39,524 nucleotides of DNA from Gloeocapsa sp. UFS-A4-WI-NPMV-4B04 (lineage in GTDB: Bacteria; Cyanobacteriota; Cyanobacteriia; Cyanobacteriales; Chroococcidiopsidaceae), in the NCBI GenBank assembly GCA_019359535.1, contig JAHHHE010000024.1:1-39524 (forward strand), in the 5' to 3' direction. The notes below the pieces were generated by a model. The model ran no database searches. It saw only the letters and a program-made list of their open reading frames with translations, and had not been told where the DNA came from. Position numbers and translations under genes: made by a program. Below, piece by piece: positions 1-7,332 of this stretch (the first letter of the stretch is position 1; every line of letters begins with the position of its first letter).

Positions 1-118
1 CTCTGGAGTCATGTCCTGTACATCATGTCTATTTTTACTCATCCTACATTTTTGCTTCGATTCTAGTTCCCTAGTCCCTTAAATACTTTAAGTATTAATA
101 CTTATTACAAAACTGAGA

Positions 119-382
119 TGCTCCCAGATTCAGCCTGGTTTTTGGGCAGCGATCGCCCTGCTCATCGGTGGGCTATTTCTGGCAAATATAGCGTATTACG
201 AAGCATACAGTTTCGAGAATATTATCAAACCCCTGGCAACGATCGCCCTGGGTTGGCTGGCATATTTTTTGATTTTTCGACAAACCACTGTCAAACTGCC
301 ACGTCTATTGGAGCAATTTGATCACCTGATTGGCGTAATGAGTTTGATGTTGATTCTACTCTTCTGGATGGTGCTGGCATGA
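119..382 (+). pseudogene. mrpD: MrpD C-terminal fragment (Na+/H+ antiporter subunit, 5' truncated)
   Basis: The frame reads QPGFWAAIALLIGG near its start and ends EQFDHLIGVMSLMLILLFWM, hydrophobic sequence typical of the last two helices of a cyanobacterial MrpD/NuoN-like proton-translocating subunit. Only about 83 codons remain; full MrpD proteins are near 500 residues. The frame is open only back to position 92, where a TAA precedes it, and no credible start or ribosome binding site exists. The 118 bases upstream look non-coding and hold a 15-nt palindrome (AATACTTTAAGTATT, 82-96). The stop overlaps the mrpE start by four bases (ATGA), the usual spacing in an intact operon, so this is the true 3' end of the gene with the rest lost by deletion or rearrangement near position 110-120. 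It cannot make a working subunit. Confidence 0.8.
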
Positions 383-765
383 GCGGATATCTCAATCTCA
401 TCCTGCGACTGGTCATCTGGTTTTTGCTCACTGCTAATCTAAGCGTGGCAAATATCATCATCGGTATTTGTGTCGCTCTGCTGTTGCCGCGCGGTCGTAG
501 TGTTCCAGGTGCTTTAAAAGACTGGCTGCGGGTGCTGTGGAAAACCGTTGTGGCGATTCCCCAGGCATATCTAGAAGCATTTGAACTGATATTCCGTCCC
601 CATACGCACGAAGAAATCGTCATGGAACGGGTCAAACCGAGGCGATCGCCGGGACTAATCTTCCTAGATATCTTTGTAATCACATTTACACCCAAAACCA
701 TTGTCATGAAGTACCACGAAGATGGCTGGTACGAAGTTCATCTGGTGACGCGGGGGAGACGATGA
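379..765 (+). CDS. mrpE: Mrp antiporter subunit E
   Basis: This 128-residue protein has an N-terminal hydrophobic stretch (residues about 5-40) and a conserved cytoplasmic tail containing FITFTPKT-like sequence (VITFTPKTIVMKYHEDGWYEVHLV), which is diagnostic of the MrpE/MnhE family. In the Mrp complex subunit E is needed for assembly of the multi-subunit Na+(Li+)/H+ antiporter in the cytoplasmic membrane. The gene overlaps the mrpD remnant by four bases and mrpF by four bases. It looks intact, but because mrpD, mrpG and mrpB around it are broken, it probably has no complete complex to join unless another mrp locus supplies the partners. Confidence 0.88.
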   Translation: MSGYLNLILRLVIWFLLTANLSVANIIIGICVALLLPRGRSVPGALKDWLRVLWKTVVAIPQAYLEAFELIFRPHTHEEIVMERVKPRRSPGLIFLDIFVITFTPKTIVMKYHEDGWYEVHLVTRGRR

Positions 766-1013
766 ATGTGATCCTAATTGCGATGATTCTGGCGTTGCTC
801 ATTCCCATCTATGAGGTTTGGCAGGATGATGATATCTGGCAGAAAATATTGGCATTTTCCAGTATTGCCAGCAAAACATCTGTGATGATTTTGGTTGTCT
901 CTGTTCTGCGCGGCGATTGGATGATTGGAGTTGTTGGGGTGATCATTCTGAGTGTGGGAGAAGCCGGATTAATGTTGCTAGCACATATAATTAAACGGAC
1001 GAATGAACAATGA
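762..1013 (+). CDS. mrpF: Mrp antiporter subunit F
   Basis: This 83-residue, three-helix hydrophobic protein has the length and position of MrpF/MnhF, the small membrane subunit of Mrp antiporters. The start codon overlaps the mrpE stop (ATGA), and its own stop overlaps the mrpG start in the same way, so the three genes are translationally coupled. The sequence is uninterrupted. MrpF is weakly conserved, so the assignment rests mainly on size, hydrophobicity and gene order. As with mrpE, function in this broken cluster is doubtful. Confidence 0.8.
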   Translation: MNVILIAMILALLIPIYEVWQDDDIWQKILAFSSIASKTSVMILVVSVLRGDWMIGVVGVIILSVGEAGLMLLAHIIKRTNEQ

Positions 1014-1288
1014 TTAACATCCTCAGCTATATCTGCATCAGCGTGGGAATTGTCTTCTGGTTTTGGGGAACCTTTCCCCTACTTGGTCAGCGATCACTTT
1101 TGTTCAAACTGCACAGTCTTTCAGTTGCCGACACCCTCGGTTCAATGAGCATCATCTTCGGACTGCTTTTAAAGATTCCCAGTCAATAGTCATTTCTCGT
1201 CCTGGCACTGATTTCCCTAGCAATCTGGAATACGGTGCTGGGGTACGTGCTGGCATACTGTTCCAGTGGAGGAAATGATGGACGATAG
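1010..1288 (+). pseudogene. mrpG: Mrp antiporter subunit G with an in-frame amber codon
   Basis: The frame from the ATG at 1010 encodes an MrpG-like protein, with the family signature FKLHSLSVADTLGSM in the second helix. It meets TAG at 1187-1189 after 59 residues. The same frame then continues with the third helix (SFLVLALISLAIWNTVLGYV) to a natural-looking TAG at 1286-1288, giving 92 codons, the normal MrpG length. The sequence beyond the stop is unmistakably MrpG, so a single base change is the simplest explanation, perhaps TGG to TAG. A truncated product would lack the third transmembrane helix. Sequencing error is possible, but the lesions in mrpD and mrpB favour real decay. Confidence 0.85.
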
Positions 1289-1862
1289 CTACATCTATGC
1301 GATCGTCGCTCTGCTGCCTTTAGCGGCGGTGATGCTCACCGTCCAGGTTAACCCCTACAATGCTCTAGTGATGCGCGGCATTTTGGGAGCGATCGCAGCT
1401 CTTGTTTATGCCGTTTTAGGAGCGGCAGATGTGGCATTAACCGAGGCATTGGTGGGAACCATGCTGGCAATCACGCTCTACGCGGTGGCGGTGCGTTCAT
1501 CGCTGGTGATGCGGATTGGTGTCCTCAAAGATGAATTGAGTCAGACTAACGATTCACATCCTTTCACCCAACTGATCGCTAACTTGCGAACAATTGCCAG
1601 CAAATATTATCTCCGGCTAGAACTGCTCCCGTACCCTGATCCACAGTCCTTAGATCAAGCATTGATGGAAAAAGAAGTTCATGCTACCTGTATAGAGCGA
1701 TCGCAACTGGACATTCAAGATGCCGCACAAAAGTCCGAACCGCAACCCTATCACACGGCAATCCGTATCCGCCGCCTCTACAACATCCTGCAAACCGAAC
1801 TGACATCACCCGCCACCCACTTGACATATATCCCAGTACCAGATTCAGGGGAAAAGCATTAA
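1278..1862 (+). CDS. mrpA: Small MrpA-type subunit (DUF4040/MbhD domain)
   Basis: The first 75 residues form three hydrophobic helices with the sequence YAVLGAADVALTEALVG, typical of the DUF4040/MbhD domain that in Bacillus is the C-terminal part of the large MrpA. Cyanobacterial mrp operons commonly encode this as a short stand-alone gene placed before mrpB, as here. A hydrophilic tail of about 115 residues follows, rich in Gln, Glu and Arg. I chose the second of two adjacent ATGs because GGAGG at 1268-1272 is five bases from it; 1275 or GTG 1266 are alternatives. The gene overlaps the mrpG frame and abuts mrpB without a gap. It appears intact. Confidence 0.8.
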   Translation: MDDSYIYAIVALLPLAAVMLTVQVNPYNALVMRGILGAIAALVYAVLGAADVALTEALVGTMLAITLYAVAVRSSLVMRIGVLKDELSQTNDSHPFTQLIANLRTIASKYYLRLELLPYPDPQSLDQALMEKEVHATCIERSQLDIQDAAQKSEPQPYHTAIRIRRLYNILQTELTSPATHLTYIPVPDSGEKH

Positions 1863-2524
1863 ATGAAATGGCTCTACATTGCAGCAGGCATCGCCTTGTT
1901 CATCAAATTCCTGATCGTACCTAACCCGATCGCAGAGGTTCCTGATCTGTCGATCGTAGAAGCCGTTGTGCAGGATAGCGGTGTACCCAATGCGGTGTCG
2001 GGCATCATTTTTAGAAATCGGCTGTATGACACGATCTTTGAAGTTATCGTGTTTACGATCACTATTATGGGCGCTCAATTTCTGCTAGCGAACGAGCGAC
2101 CTGCCAATACTATCTATCAGTTCACCGATCAAACCTCCGTTGTACTGGCACAATTAGGCGCGACATTGCCGCGCTCGTTGGGATTGAACTTGCAATTCGG
2201 GGGCATCTCAGTCCGGGGGGTGGGTTTGCAGCAGGAGTCGCAGGCGGAACCGCAATCGGACTAATCGCGATCACCTCTTCTTCAGAGTGGATGGAGTCAA
2301 TTTACAGGCGTTGGCGCGCCGCTTTTTGGGAAAAGGTTTCAGTTCTGGTATTTATTGTGCTAGCGGCGATCACTCTAGTCGGCATTGAATTACCCCATGG
2401 CGAGTTAGGCGAACTGATCAGCGGCGGGATTGTTCCCATCCTCAACTTTCTGGTGGCGATCAAAGTCGCTTTAGGATCATGGACAGTGATTTTAGTGTTT
2501 ATCCGCTATCGAGGATTATTGTAG
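1863..2524 (+). pseudogene. mrpB: MrpB subunit split by a one-base frameshift
   Basis: The first 99 codons encode a hydrophobic N-terminus and a helix with TIFEVIVFTITIMGAQFLL. At about 2160-2162 the frame changes: one frame runs into unrelated sequence and stops at 2264, while the frame two bases along continues as DIAALVGIELAIRGHLSPGG, then the rest of MrpB to the stop at 2522-2524. The motif GHLSPGGGFAAG is the MrpB/MnhB family signature, normally in one protein of about 220 residues. Loss of a single base in a GC-rich run (ggcgcgac) explains this. No slippery sequence or structure suggests programmed frameshifting. Together with the mrpG stop and mrpD truncation this marks a dead operon copy. 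Confidence 0.87.
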
Positions 2525-2769
2525 GGCGTGTCTACGAACTCATAATTAAAGACGAATACAGGACTTACGCAGAGATCATAAATGTGGAGGTTCACAATCC
2601 AGTTTCCTAGAGAGTCTGCGACTTTGAAGGGCGACAATCATGATGATTCGCAAGCTAGGCTCATTGGTTCAAGCCGCAGACCCCTTGCAAAAATGGATAA
2701 AAAAGGGGCGCTGATTAACAATAAACTGTTTGGCCCTCCCCGGCGTAACCTATGCGGGGATTCTTGAAT
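2525..2769. other. Gap with IS-end-like motif
   Basis: This spacer lies between the mrp remnant and the tnpB pseudogene. At 2558-2571 it contains ACAGGACTTACGCA, which resembles the terminal motif of several cyanobacterial insertion sequences; that is from memory and no partner end was found nearby. A 22-codon reading frame from ATG 2643 has reasonable composition but no recognisable family. Positions 2738-2759 belong to the tnpB 3'-end hairpin. Confidence 0.3.
2738..2759 (-). other. Right-end hairpin of tnpB element 1 (possible omega-RNA/RE region)
   Basis: CCCCG at 2738-2742 pairs with CGGGG at 2755-2759, just past the tnpB stop. Read on the minus strand it follows GAATCCCCG and precedes GGAGGGC. 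The second tnpB element has the same layout (GAATCCCTG, loop, CAGGGAGG at 18921-18948). TnpB proteins of IS200/IS605 elements use an RNA made from this 3' region as their guide, so this is where such an RNA would end; that role is inferred. Confidence 0.5.
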
Positions 2770-3122
2770 CTAAGACATAACTTGCTCATGCAGGTTTTCA
2801 CCAACAAGAGTAGAGGTTTCATCTCCGCAAGCGTTGCCTACGTCTAGCGTAGAGGTTCCGATATGCCCTACCGTACCCAATCCTCGACCGAGGATATTTC
2901 TAGAGGCGTTTTCATCACGATCCATCACACAGCCACACTTACAAACATGGGTTCGAGTGGATAGTGTTTTCTTAACAACTTCACCGCAACTAGAGCATTC
3001 CTGGCTTGTATATTGCGGGTTAACCGCAACCGTGACTCGCTTAAATACTTTTCCAAAATATTCAATCCAGACACGAAACTGATACCAAGATGCGTCATTA
3101 ATAGACTTAGCGTTCGACTGCC

Positions 3123-3157
3123 CTTCGGCAGGCTCAGGAACCGCGCTCAAGCCGAAG
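3123..3157. repeat. Palindromic mini-insert inside tnpB 1, in frame
   Basis: CTTCGGC (3123-3129) and GCCGAAG (3151-3157) are perfect inverted arms. They sit in a block that adds about 16 codons between MVKNH and KSINDASW, where the other TnpB in this window has only three residues (KLA) between NH and QSISDASW. The insert keeps the frame and encodes residues such as GFGLSAVPEPAEGQ. It looks like a small mobile or dispersed palindrome that landed in the gene. Confidence 0.65.
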
Positions 3158-3736
3158 CCTAAACAATGATTTTTCACCATATTTTTAATTCTCAAATCTT
3201 CGTAGGCTATCAAGTTATTAGACTGAACTACGCACCGTGCTAATTTCACAGCATGGTGCAATACGATTGCCTACTTATTTTGAGGTGGCGTTTTCCTAAA
3301 ATCTGTCTAGCTTTGCCCCTATTTTTTGAACCTTTTAGTCTTCTAGAGACACAACGTTGAGAACGTTTGAGAATTTTTTCACCAATGCGAAGAAACTTTG
3401 GGTTTTCGACTATTCCTCCGTCGGAGTCGGCATAGTATTCCTTCAACCCAACATCTAACCCCACCGTGTTGCCAGTTGGTTCTATATTCTCGCAACGGTC
3501 TACGTCAATACAAAACTGAACATACACACCATCAGCACGTTTTACTAATCTCACCCGTTTAATTTGGTTAATTTAGTAGAAGTGCAAATCACGAGTACCT
3601 TTGAGTTTTAAACGACCAATACCTTTTTTGTCGGTGAAGGTTATGGATTTTCGATTATCTGCAAGCTTCCATCCTGACGTTTTGTACTCAACCGAGCGAC
3701 AACCAGACTGGAACTGGGGAAAACCATCCCCCCTAC

Positions 3737-3753
3737 CCCCCTTATTAAGGGGG
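3737..3753. repeat. Palindrome insert inside tnpB 1
   Basis: CCCCCTTATTAAGGGGG is a perfect 17-nt palindrome with one central base. It is flanked by C- and G-rich runs reaching about 3727-3771. The surrounding tnpB coding sequence (GFPQF upstream in space, FYENCKK downstream) is interrupted by it and changes frame. The sequence is of a type widely scattered in cyanobacterial genomes, as far as I know. Confidence 0.6.
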
Positions 3754-4104
3754 TGCGCTCTGCGCGGGGGGATTTTTTGCAGTTTTCATAAAAACGAGAG
3801 ATAGACGACCATGCTCTTTCGGCACTGGCTTGACGAGCCATTGAATTAAGTTCATTAGCAAACGGGAAATTAGCCGCTCTTCCCCGCACAGTATTTCTGC
3901 AAATCGTTTTTACCTGTGCCTTTAACGTCTATCCATAGCCTAATCCAGCTATTGCGAATAAACTTTGCGGTCCGAATTGCGTCATCTACTGCCATCACTT
4001 GGGCTAACTTTCCATAAGCTTTGAACTCAAAAACAAGCATCTTTCCATTTAGTATCTTATAATACCACGTTTGGTATAAGATTAATCAAAATACAATAAA
4101 ACAG

Positions 4105-4167
4105 CCGTCCTACAAGGCGGAGCCGCCACACGCTCCTGGAGTTCTACTCCAGGAGAATGGCGGACGG
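4105..4167. other. Branched hairpin cluster, probable left end of tnpB element 1
   Basis: An outer stem, CCGTCC (4105-4110) with GGACGG (4162-4167), encloses two hairpins: GGCGG/CCGCC (4116-4127, two-base loop) and the perfect ten-pair stem CTCCTGGAGT/ACTCCAGGAG (4133-4155, loop TCT). It lies about 65-130 bases upstream of the tnpB start on the minus strand. IS200/IS605 ends carry subterminal hairpins recognised by TnpA as single strands, which would fit. A structured leader RNA is an alternative. Confidence 0.5.
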
Positions 4168-4413
4168 GGCTTTAAACACATTTTTTCGGTAAAGACTCTA
4201 GAAAAGTAGACAGCCTTCACACTCTGCTCGCGCCTCAATGCGCGCTCATAGCTCAACCAATACAAGGCTGCCTATGCTATCACTTCACGATTACCCGGAG
4301 CACACACCTGTCTAAACTTGTTGCACTCTCGCTCCTACGACTATTCGACCCTAGCGACAGATATCCACATCCACGCTGGGCAAGTTTAAATAATAAGTTG
4401 CTCGTACCCCCTA

Positions 4414-4669
4414 GTCTATCGACAAGGTGCAGTGTCCTACACCGACTTTTGGGCAGCTTACGCGGCAATTCTACCGAGCAGACCCGGCGCAGCGGTCGGT
4501 CGGCAACTACATCGGTCTGACCAATCGGATTGAATGATTCAACTGCACGCTACGTCACACAATTTCGCGACTAGTGCGCAAAACCTTGTCGTTTTCCCAG
4601 AAATTACACAGTCACATTCGAGCAATCTGGTACTTCATCCCTCACTACAATGCATCCTTACCTGTTTAG
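4414..4669 (+). pseudogene. IS1-family transposase C-terminal remnant
   Basis: The frame at 4414 reads VYRQGAVSYTDFWAAYAAIL, the DDE-region sequence of IS1-type transposases. After a frame change between about 4480 and 4513 it continues GLTNRIE, a TGA at 4535-4537, then FNCTLRHTISRLVRKTLSFS and AIWYFIPHYNASLPV, ending at TAG 4667-4669. Homologous IS1 proteins read through all these motifs without interruption. The upstream two-thirds of the gene is not recognisable. Intact IS1 elements do use a programmed frameshift between insA and insB, but not this near the C-terminus, and the extra stop shows decay. The flanking stretches 4171-4413 and 4670-4839 contain nothing else I can name. Confidence 0.75.
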
Positions 4670-4839
4670 GACTACCTGCTGGCGTTATGACGTAGTACAA
4701 AACATCAAAGGTGTTTTTTCGACTCACTTTTGACTTCGATTGCGGCTAAGTGTAACTATCTTGCAACATCAACACAGCTAGCAAAGCGGATAAGTTATTT
4801 TAATCATTAAACTGGCGAACAGCAGTAAGCGGTGGATAA

Positions 4840-6612
4840 ATGAGAAGGCTTTTTTTACTGTGTTTGTTTTTAATTGGGTTAAGCTTTGCTCTGTTTAACT
4901 TTAAAGGGCTGGCAAGTAAAGGCGATTTTGAGTCAATTGTGCTGGACTTCCGCGAAAATGTGCCAGCTTCCCAGATTTCAGCACAAGTTCAGGCGATCGC
5001 GCAACAATACAACGTTACACCTCGACTTAACAGTGAATTTTCTAAATCCGATCATGTGTATATTGTCAAGGGTGATAGAAAGACATTAGCAGCACTTAAA
5101 AAGTCTCAGCTAGCCAAGTCTACAGAATTCATTGAACCAAATTATAGATACAGCGCCTTTGAAGTTCCGAACGATCCCGACTATAGCAAGCAGTGGAATT
5201 TACGCTCGATCAAAGTGGAATCCGCATGGGATGAAACTAAAGGTAGTGGCGTAACAGTTGCCGTAATTGATACGGGAATTAGCATTGTTCCAGACTTGAA
5301 AGATACAAAATTTGTCCCCGGCTATGACTTTGTAAATGACCAAGTAGCAGCCGAAGATGATAGTGGACACGGTACGCACGTTGCGGGGACGATCGCGCAA
5401 TCTACTAATAACAATTATGGCGTTGCTGGAATTGCTTATGAAGCAAGCTTGATGCCATTGAAAGTATTAAGTTCCTTTGGCGGCGGTACGGTTGCTGATA
5501 TTGCCGAAGCGATTAAGTTTGCCGCAGACAACAACGCAGATGTAATTAACTTGAGTTTGGGTGGTGGCGGTGAAAGCCAACTGCTGAAAGAAGCGGTTGA
5601 TTATGCCTATCAAAAAGGCGTGGTTGTAGTCGCAGCAGCTGGCAATGTGAATCAAAATGCTGCTTCTTATCCAGCACGTTTTCCTCATGTAATCGGCGTT
5701 GCTGCGCTTGATGCAACGGGAGAAAAAGCGCCCTATTCTAATTTTGGCGCTGGCGTAGATATTTCCGCCCCTGGTGGCGCTGGAAGAGGTGCTGGTGGCA
5801 TTCTGCAAGAGACTATTCAGCCTGACACTGCCGAACCTGTGTTTGTCAGCTTCCAAGGGACAAGCATGGCAGCGCCTCACGTTGCTGGTGTAGCGGCTTT
5901 GGTGAAAGCAGCAGGTGTGGAAGAACCAGATCAAGTCCTTAGTGTCCTTAAACAGTCATCACTGGTGATTCAGGATGATGCACTTAACTACTTTGGTGCG
6001 GGACAGATCGATGCAGGTGCGGCAGTTAAACTGGCGATGCACGGGCAAATCAGTTTTAAAGATTTCTTTCGGTGGCTACGAGACAACGGCTATCTCAATC
6101 CGCGTTTTTGGATTGATGGCGGTGCAATAGCGCTGTTACCCAAGATGGCGATGGTACTCGGTTCTTATTTGCTGGCTTGGGTTTTGCGAGTTTACTTTCC
6201 ATTTACCTGGAGTTGGTCTTTATTTAATGGTTTAGTTGCTGGAAGTTCTGGATTATTTTTCCTGCGGGGATTTTATATTTTTGATCTACCGCAGTGGCCT
6301 TTCCGAGTGTTGGGTAGTTCAATTCCAGAATTGGGGAATGCGATCGCAGGTAGTCACGCATTGAATCCGTTGTTTGCCAGTGTACTGATTCCATTGGGGT
6401 TAATAGCTTTGCTACTGGGACATCGTAGCTGGAAATGGTTTGCGATCGGTTCTTGTCTAGGCGTTGCCAGCTGTTTAGTAGTAAGTGCCTTAGTGTCGCC
6501 TACGGTTTGGGGACTGGGATCAGGTATTCTAGCGCAGATATTCCTAATTGCAAACGCCCTACTATGTTATGAACTCGCTGCCTTAGCAACGAAAGGAGAA
6601 CAAACTGCATGA
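4840..6612 (+). CDS. Subtilisin-like serine protease (S8) with C-terminal membrane domain
   Basis: This 590-residue secreted or membrane protease begins with a hydrophobic signal segment (residues 3-20). An inhibitor-like propeptide follows to about residue 105. The peptidase S8 domain has the full catalytic triad: Asp144 in AVIDTGI, His177 in GHGTHVAG and Ser342 in GTSMAAPHVAG, with oxyanion Asn269 in AAAGN. After the protease domain a hydrophilic link (about 402-420) leads to several hydrophobic helices from about 425 to 585 (for example MVLGSYLLAWVLRVYF and LFASVLIPLGLIALLL). The C-terminus therefore appears to anchor the enzyme in a membrane. The gene overlaps the next small gene by four bases, suggesting one transcript. 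Substrate unknown. Confidence 0.93.
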   Translation: MRRLFLLCLFLIGLSFALFNFKGLASKGDFESIVLDFRENVPASQISAQVQAIAQQYNVTPRLNSEFSKSDHVYIVKGDRKTLAALKKSQLAKSTEFIEPNYRYSAFEVPNDPDYSKQWNLRSIKVESAWDETKGSGVTVAVIDTGISIVPDLKDTKFVPGYDFVNDQVAAEDDSGHGTHVAGTIAQSTNNNYGVAGIAYEASLMPLKVLSSFGGGTVADIAEAIKFAADNNADVINLSLGGGGESQLLKEAVDYAYQKGVVVVAAAGNVNQNAASYPARFPHVIGVAALDATGEKAPYSNFGAGVDISAPGGAGRGAGGILQETIQPDTAEPVFVSFQGTSMAAPHVAGVAALVKAAGVEEPDQVLSVLKQSSLVIQDDALNYFGAGQIDAGAAVKLAMHGQISFKDFFRWLRDNGYLNPRFWIDGGAIALLPKMAMVLGSYLLAWVLRVYFPFTWSWSLFNGLVAGSSGLFFLRGFYIFDLPQWPFRVLGSSIPELGNAIAGSHALNPLFASVLIPLGLIALLLGHRSWKWFAIGSCLGVASCLVVSALVSPTVWGLGSGILAQIFLIANALLCYELAALATKGEQTA

Positions 6613-6842
6613 GTATTACCCTCACAGGCACAATTGAGCGCAACCATATGGGCGCTGGTACATGGGCATTAGTTACAGATGATGGCGTTACCTACGAAGT
6701 TCATAAAGGAGCTGCCAAGGACTTACTTAAATCAGGACAAAAAGTAAAAGTTCAAGGACAGGTGCGAGAAGATGTCATGACATTTGCCATGATTGGTCCT
6801 GTCCTAGAAGTAAAATCGTTTGAGGTGATTAGTTCTGATTAG
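6609..6842 (+). CDS. Small OB-fold-like protein coupled to the protease
   Basis: This 77-residue soluble protein has alternating beta-type segments (SITLTGTIERN, WALVTDDGVTYEV, KVKVQGQVRED, VLEVKSFEVI), a pattern that suggests a small OB-like barrel of the kind seen in cyanobacterial hypothetical proteins. I do not recognise a named family with certainty. Its ATG overlaps the protease stop (ATGA), so it is very likely co-translated and may act with or regulate the protease; that link is inference. Its 3' end overlaps the convergent thioredoxin-fold gene by 14 bases. Confidence 0.8.
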   Translation: MSITLTGTIERNHMGAGTWALVTDDGVTYEVHKGAAKDLLKSGQKVKVQGQVREDVMTFAMIGPVLEVKSFEVISSD

Positions 6843-7158
6843 CCTGAGCAGATGAATTGAGAACAGCTTGCAGCCGACTTCTAAATTCACCTTTGGGATG
6901 TCCGCCTTTCACCTCGCCTAATATCTGAAATTCTCCTTCTGGAGAGTCACAGATGAGATAAGTAGGCCATCCCATTTCTGCTTTATCGGGATACTGAGTT
7001 AAAAGAATTTTGCGATACTTGCGGTAAGTTGCTGTGTCCTGCATTTTGACATCAATAAATTGCAAACCCAGTTCTTCGCTCACCTTTTGGTCATAGAAAG
7101 ACATTTTGTGGCAGATGCCGCAGTCTTCAGAAGAAAACTTAATTACAGATCGATCCAT
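6829..7158 (-). CDS. Thioredoxin-fold protein (CGIC)
   Basis: This 109-residue protein starts MDRSVIKFSSEDCGICHKMS, placing a CxxC redox motif (Cys-Gly-Ile-Cys) at residues 13-16 at the start of the first helix, as in thioredoxins. GWPTYLI contains the cis-proline position that faces the active site. There is no signal peptide, so a cytoplasmic dithiol-disulfide role is likely. The motif differs from the CGPC of general thioredoxins, so its partners may be specific. It converges with the upstream operon, overlapping the 3' end of the OB-like gene. Confidence 0.85.
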   Translation of the reverse strand: MDRSVIKFSSEDCGICHKMSFYDQKVSEELGLQFIDVKMQDTATYRKYRKILLTQYPDKAEMGWPTYLICDSPEGEFQILGEVKGGHPKGEFRSRLQAVLNSSAQANQN

Positions 7159-7332
7159 TGTTTAAATCCTCTCTCACTTAAAAACAATATATCTAAAGTC
7201 CAGAATTGAACATAGAAAATACTGTAAGCTTTCGATAGTTTTCCCCATAGATTATGCCTAGAGGTAAAGTTGGTAGCTAAGTTGAAACGTTAAAGTAACA
7301 ATTTCAACTACTGCTAACAGGAGATTTCCAGA

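Larger units (their letters stand above)
2770..4040 (-). pseudogene. TnpB pseudogene 1 (IS200/IS605-type RNA-guided nuclease)
   Basis: Read on the minus strand, the ATG at 4040 opens a TnpB-like N-terminus. Conserved pieces follow in shifting frames: NSMARQASAERAWSSISRF, WKLADNRKSITFTDKKGIGR, the RuvC-I motif TVGLDVGLKEYY, RuvC-II YEDLRIKNMVKNH, the four-cysteine zinc finger (CSSCG...CKCG) and RuvC-III MDRDENASRNI. Lesions include a frame change near 3880, a frame break after the palindromic insert near 3740-3775, a TAA at 3573-3575 and a frame change near 3250. Two palindromic inserts lie inside it (3123-3157 and 3737-3753). The catalytic acids survive, but the coding frame does not. No tnpA is nearby. 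The pseudogene directly follows the broken mrp cluster and may mark the rearrangement that damaged it. Confidence 0.88.

Noticed and set aside
118-321. A 67-codon frame opening with ATG at the start of the mrp remnant
   Set aside because: It is out of frame with the hydrophobic MrpD sequence on the same strand, which matches the family and couples to mrpE. This frame is a shadow.
2150-2270. Programmed frameshifting in mrpB
   Set aside because: No slippery heptamer or downstream structure is visible, MrpB is normally encoded in one frame, and neighbouring genes are also broken.
2643-2711. 22-codon reading frame MIRKLGSLVQ after the mrp remnant
   Set aside because: It is too short to judge, has no convincing ribosome binding site, and matches no family I know.
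4280-4468. Minus-strand 62-codon frame over the IS1 relic
   Set aside because: Its sequence has no protein-like features, and the plus strand carries recognisable transposase motifs across the same bases.
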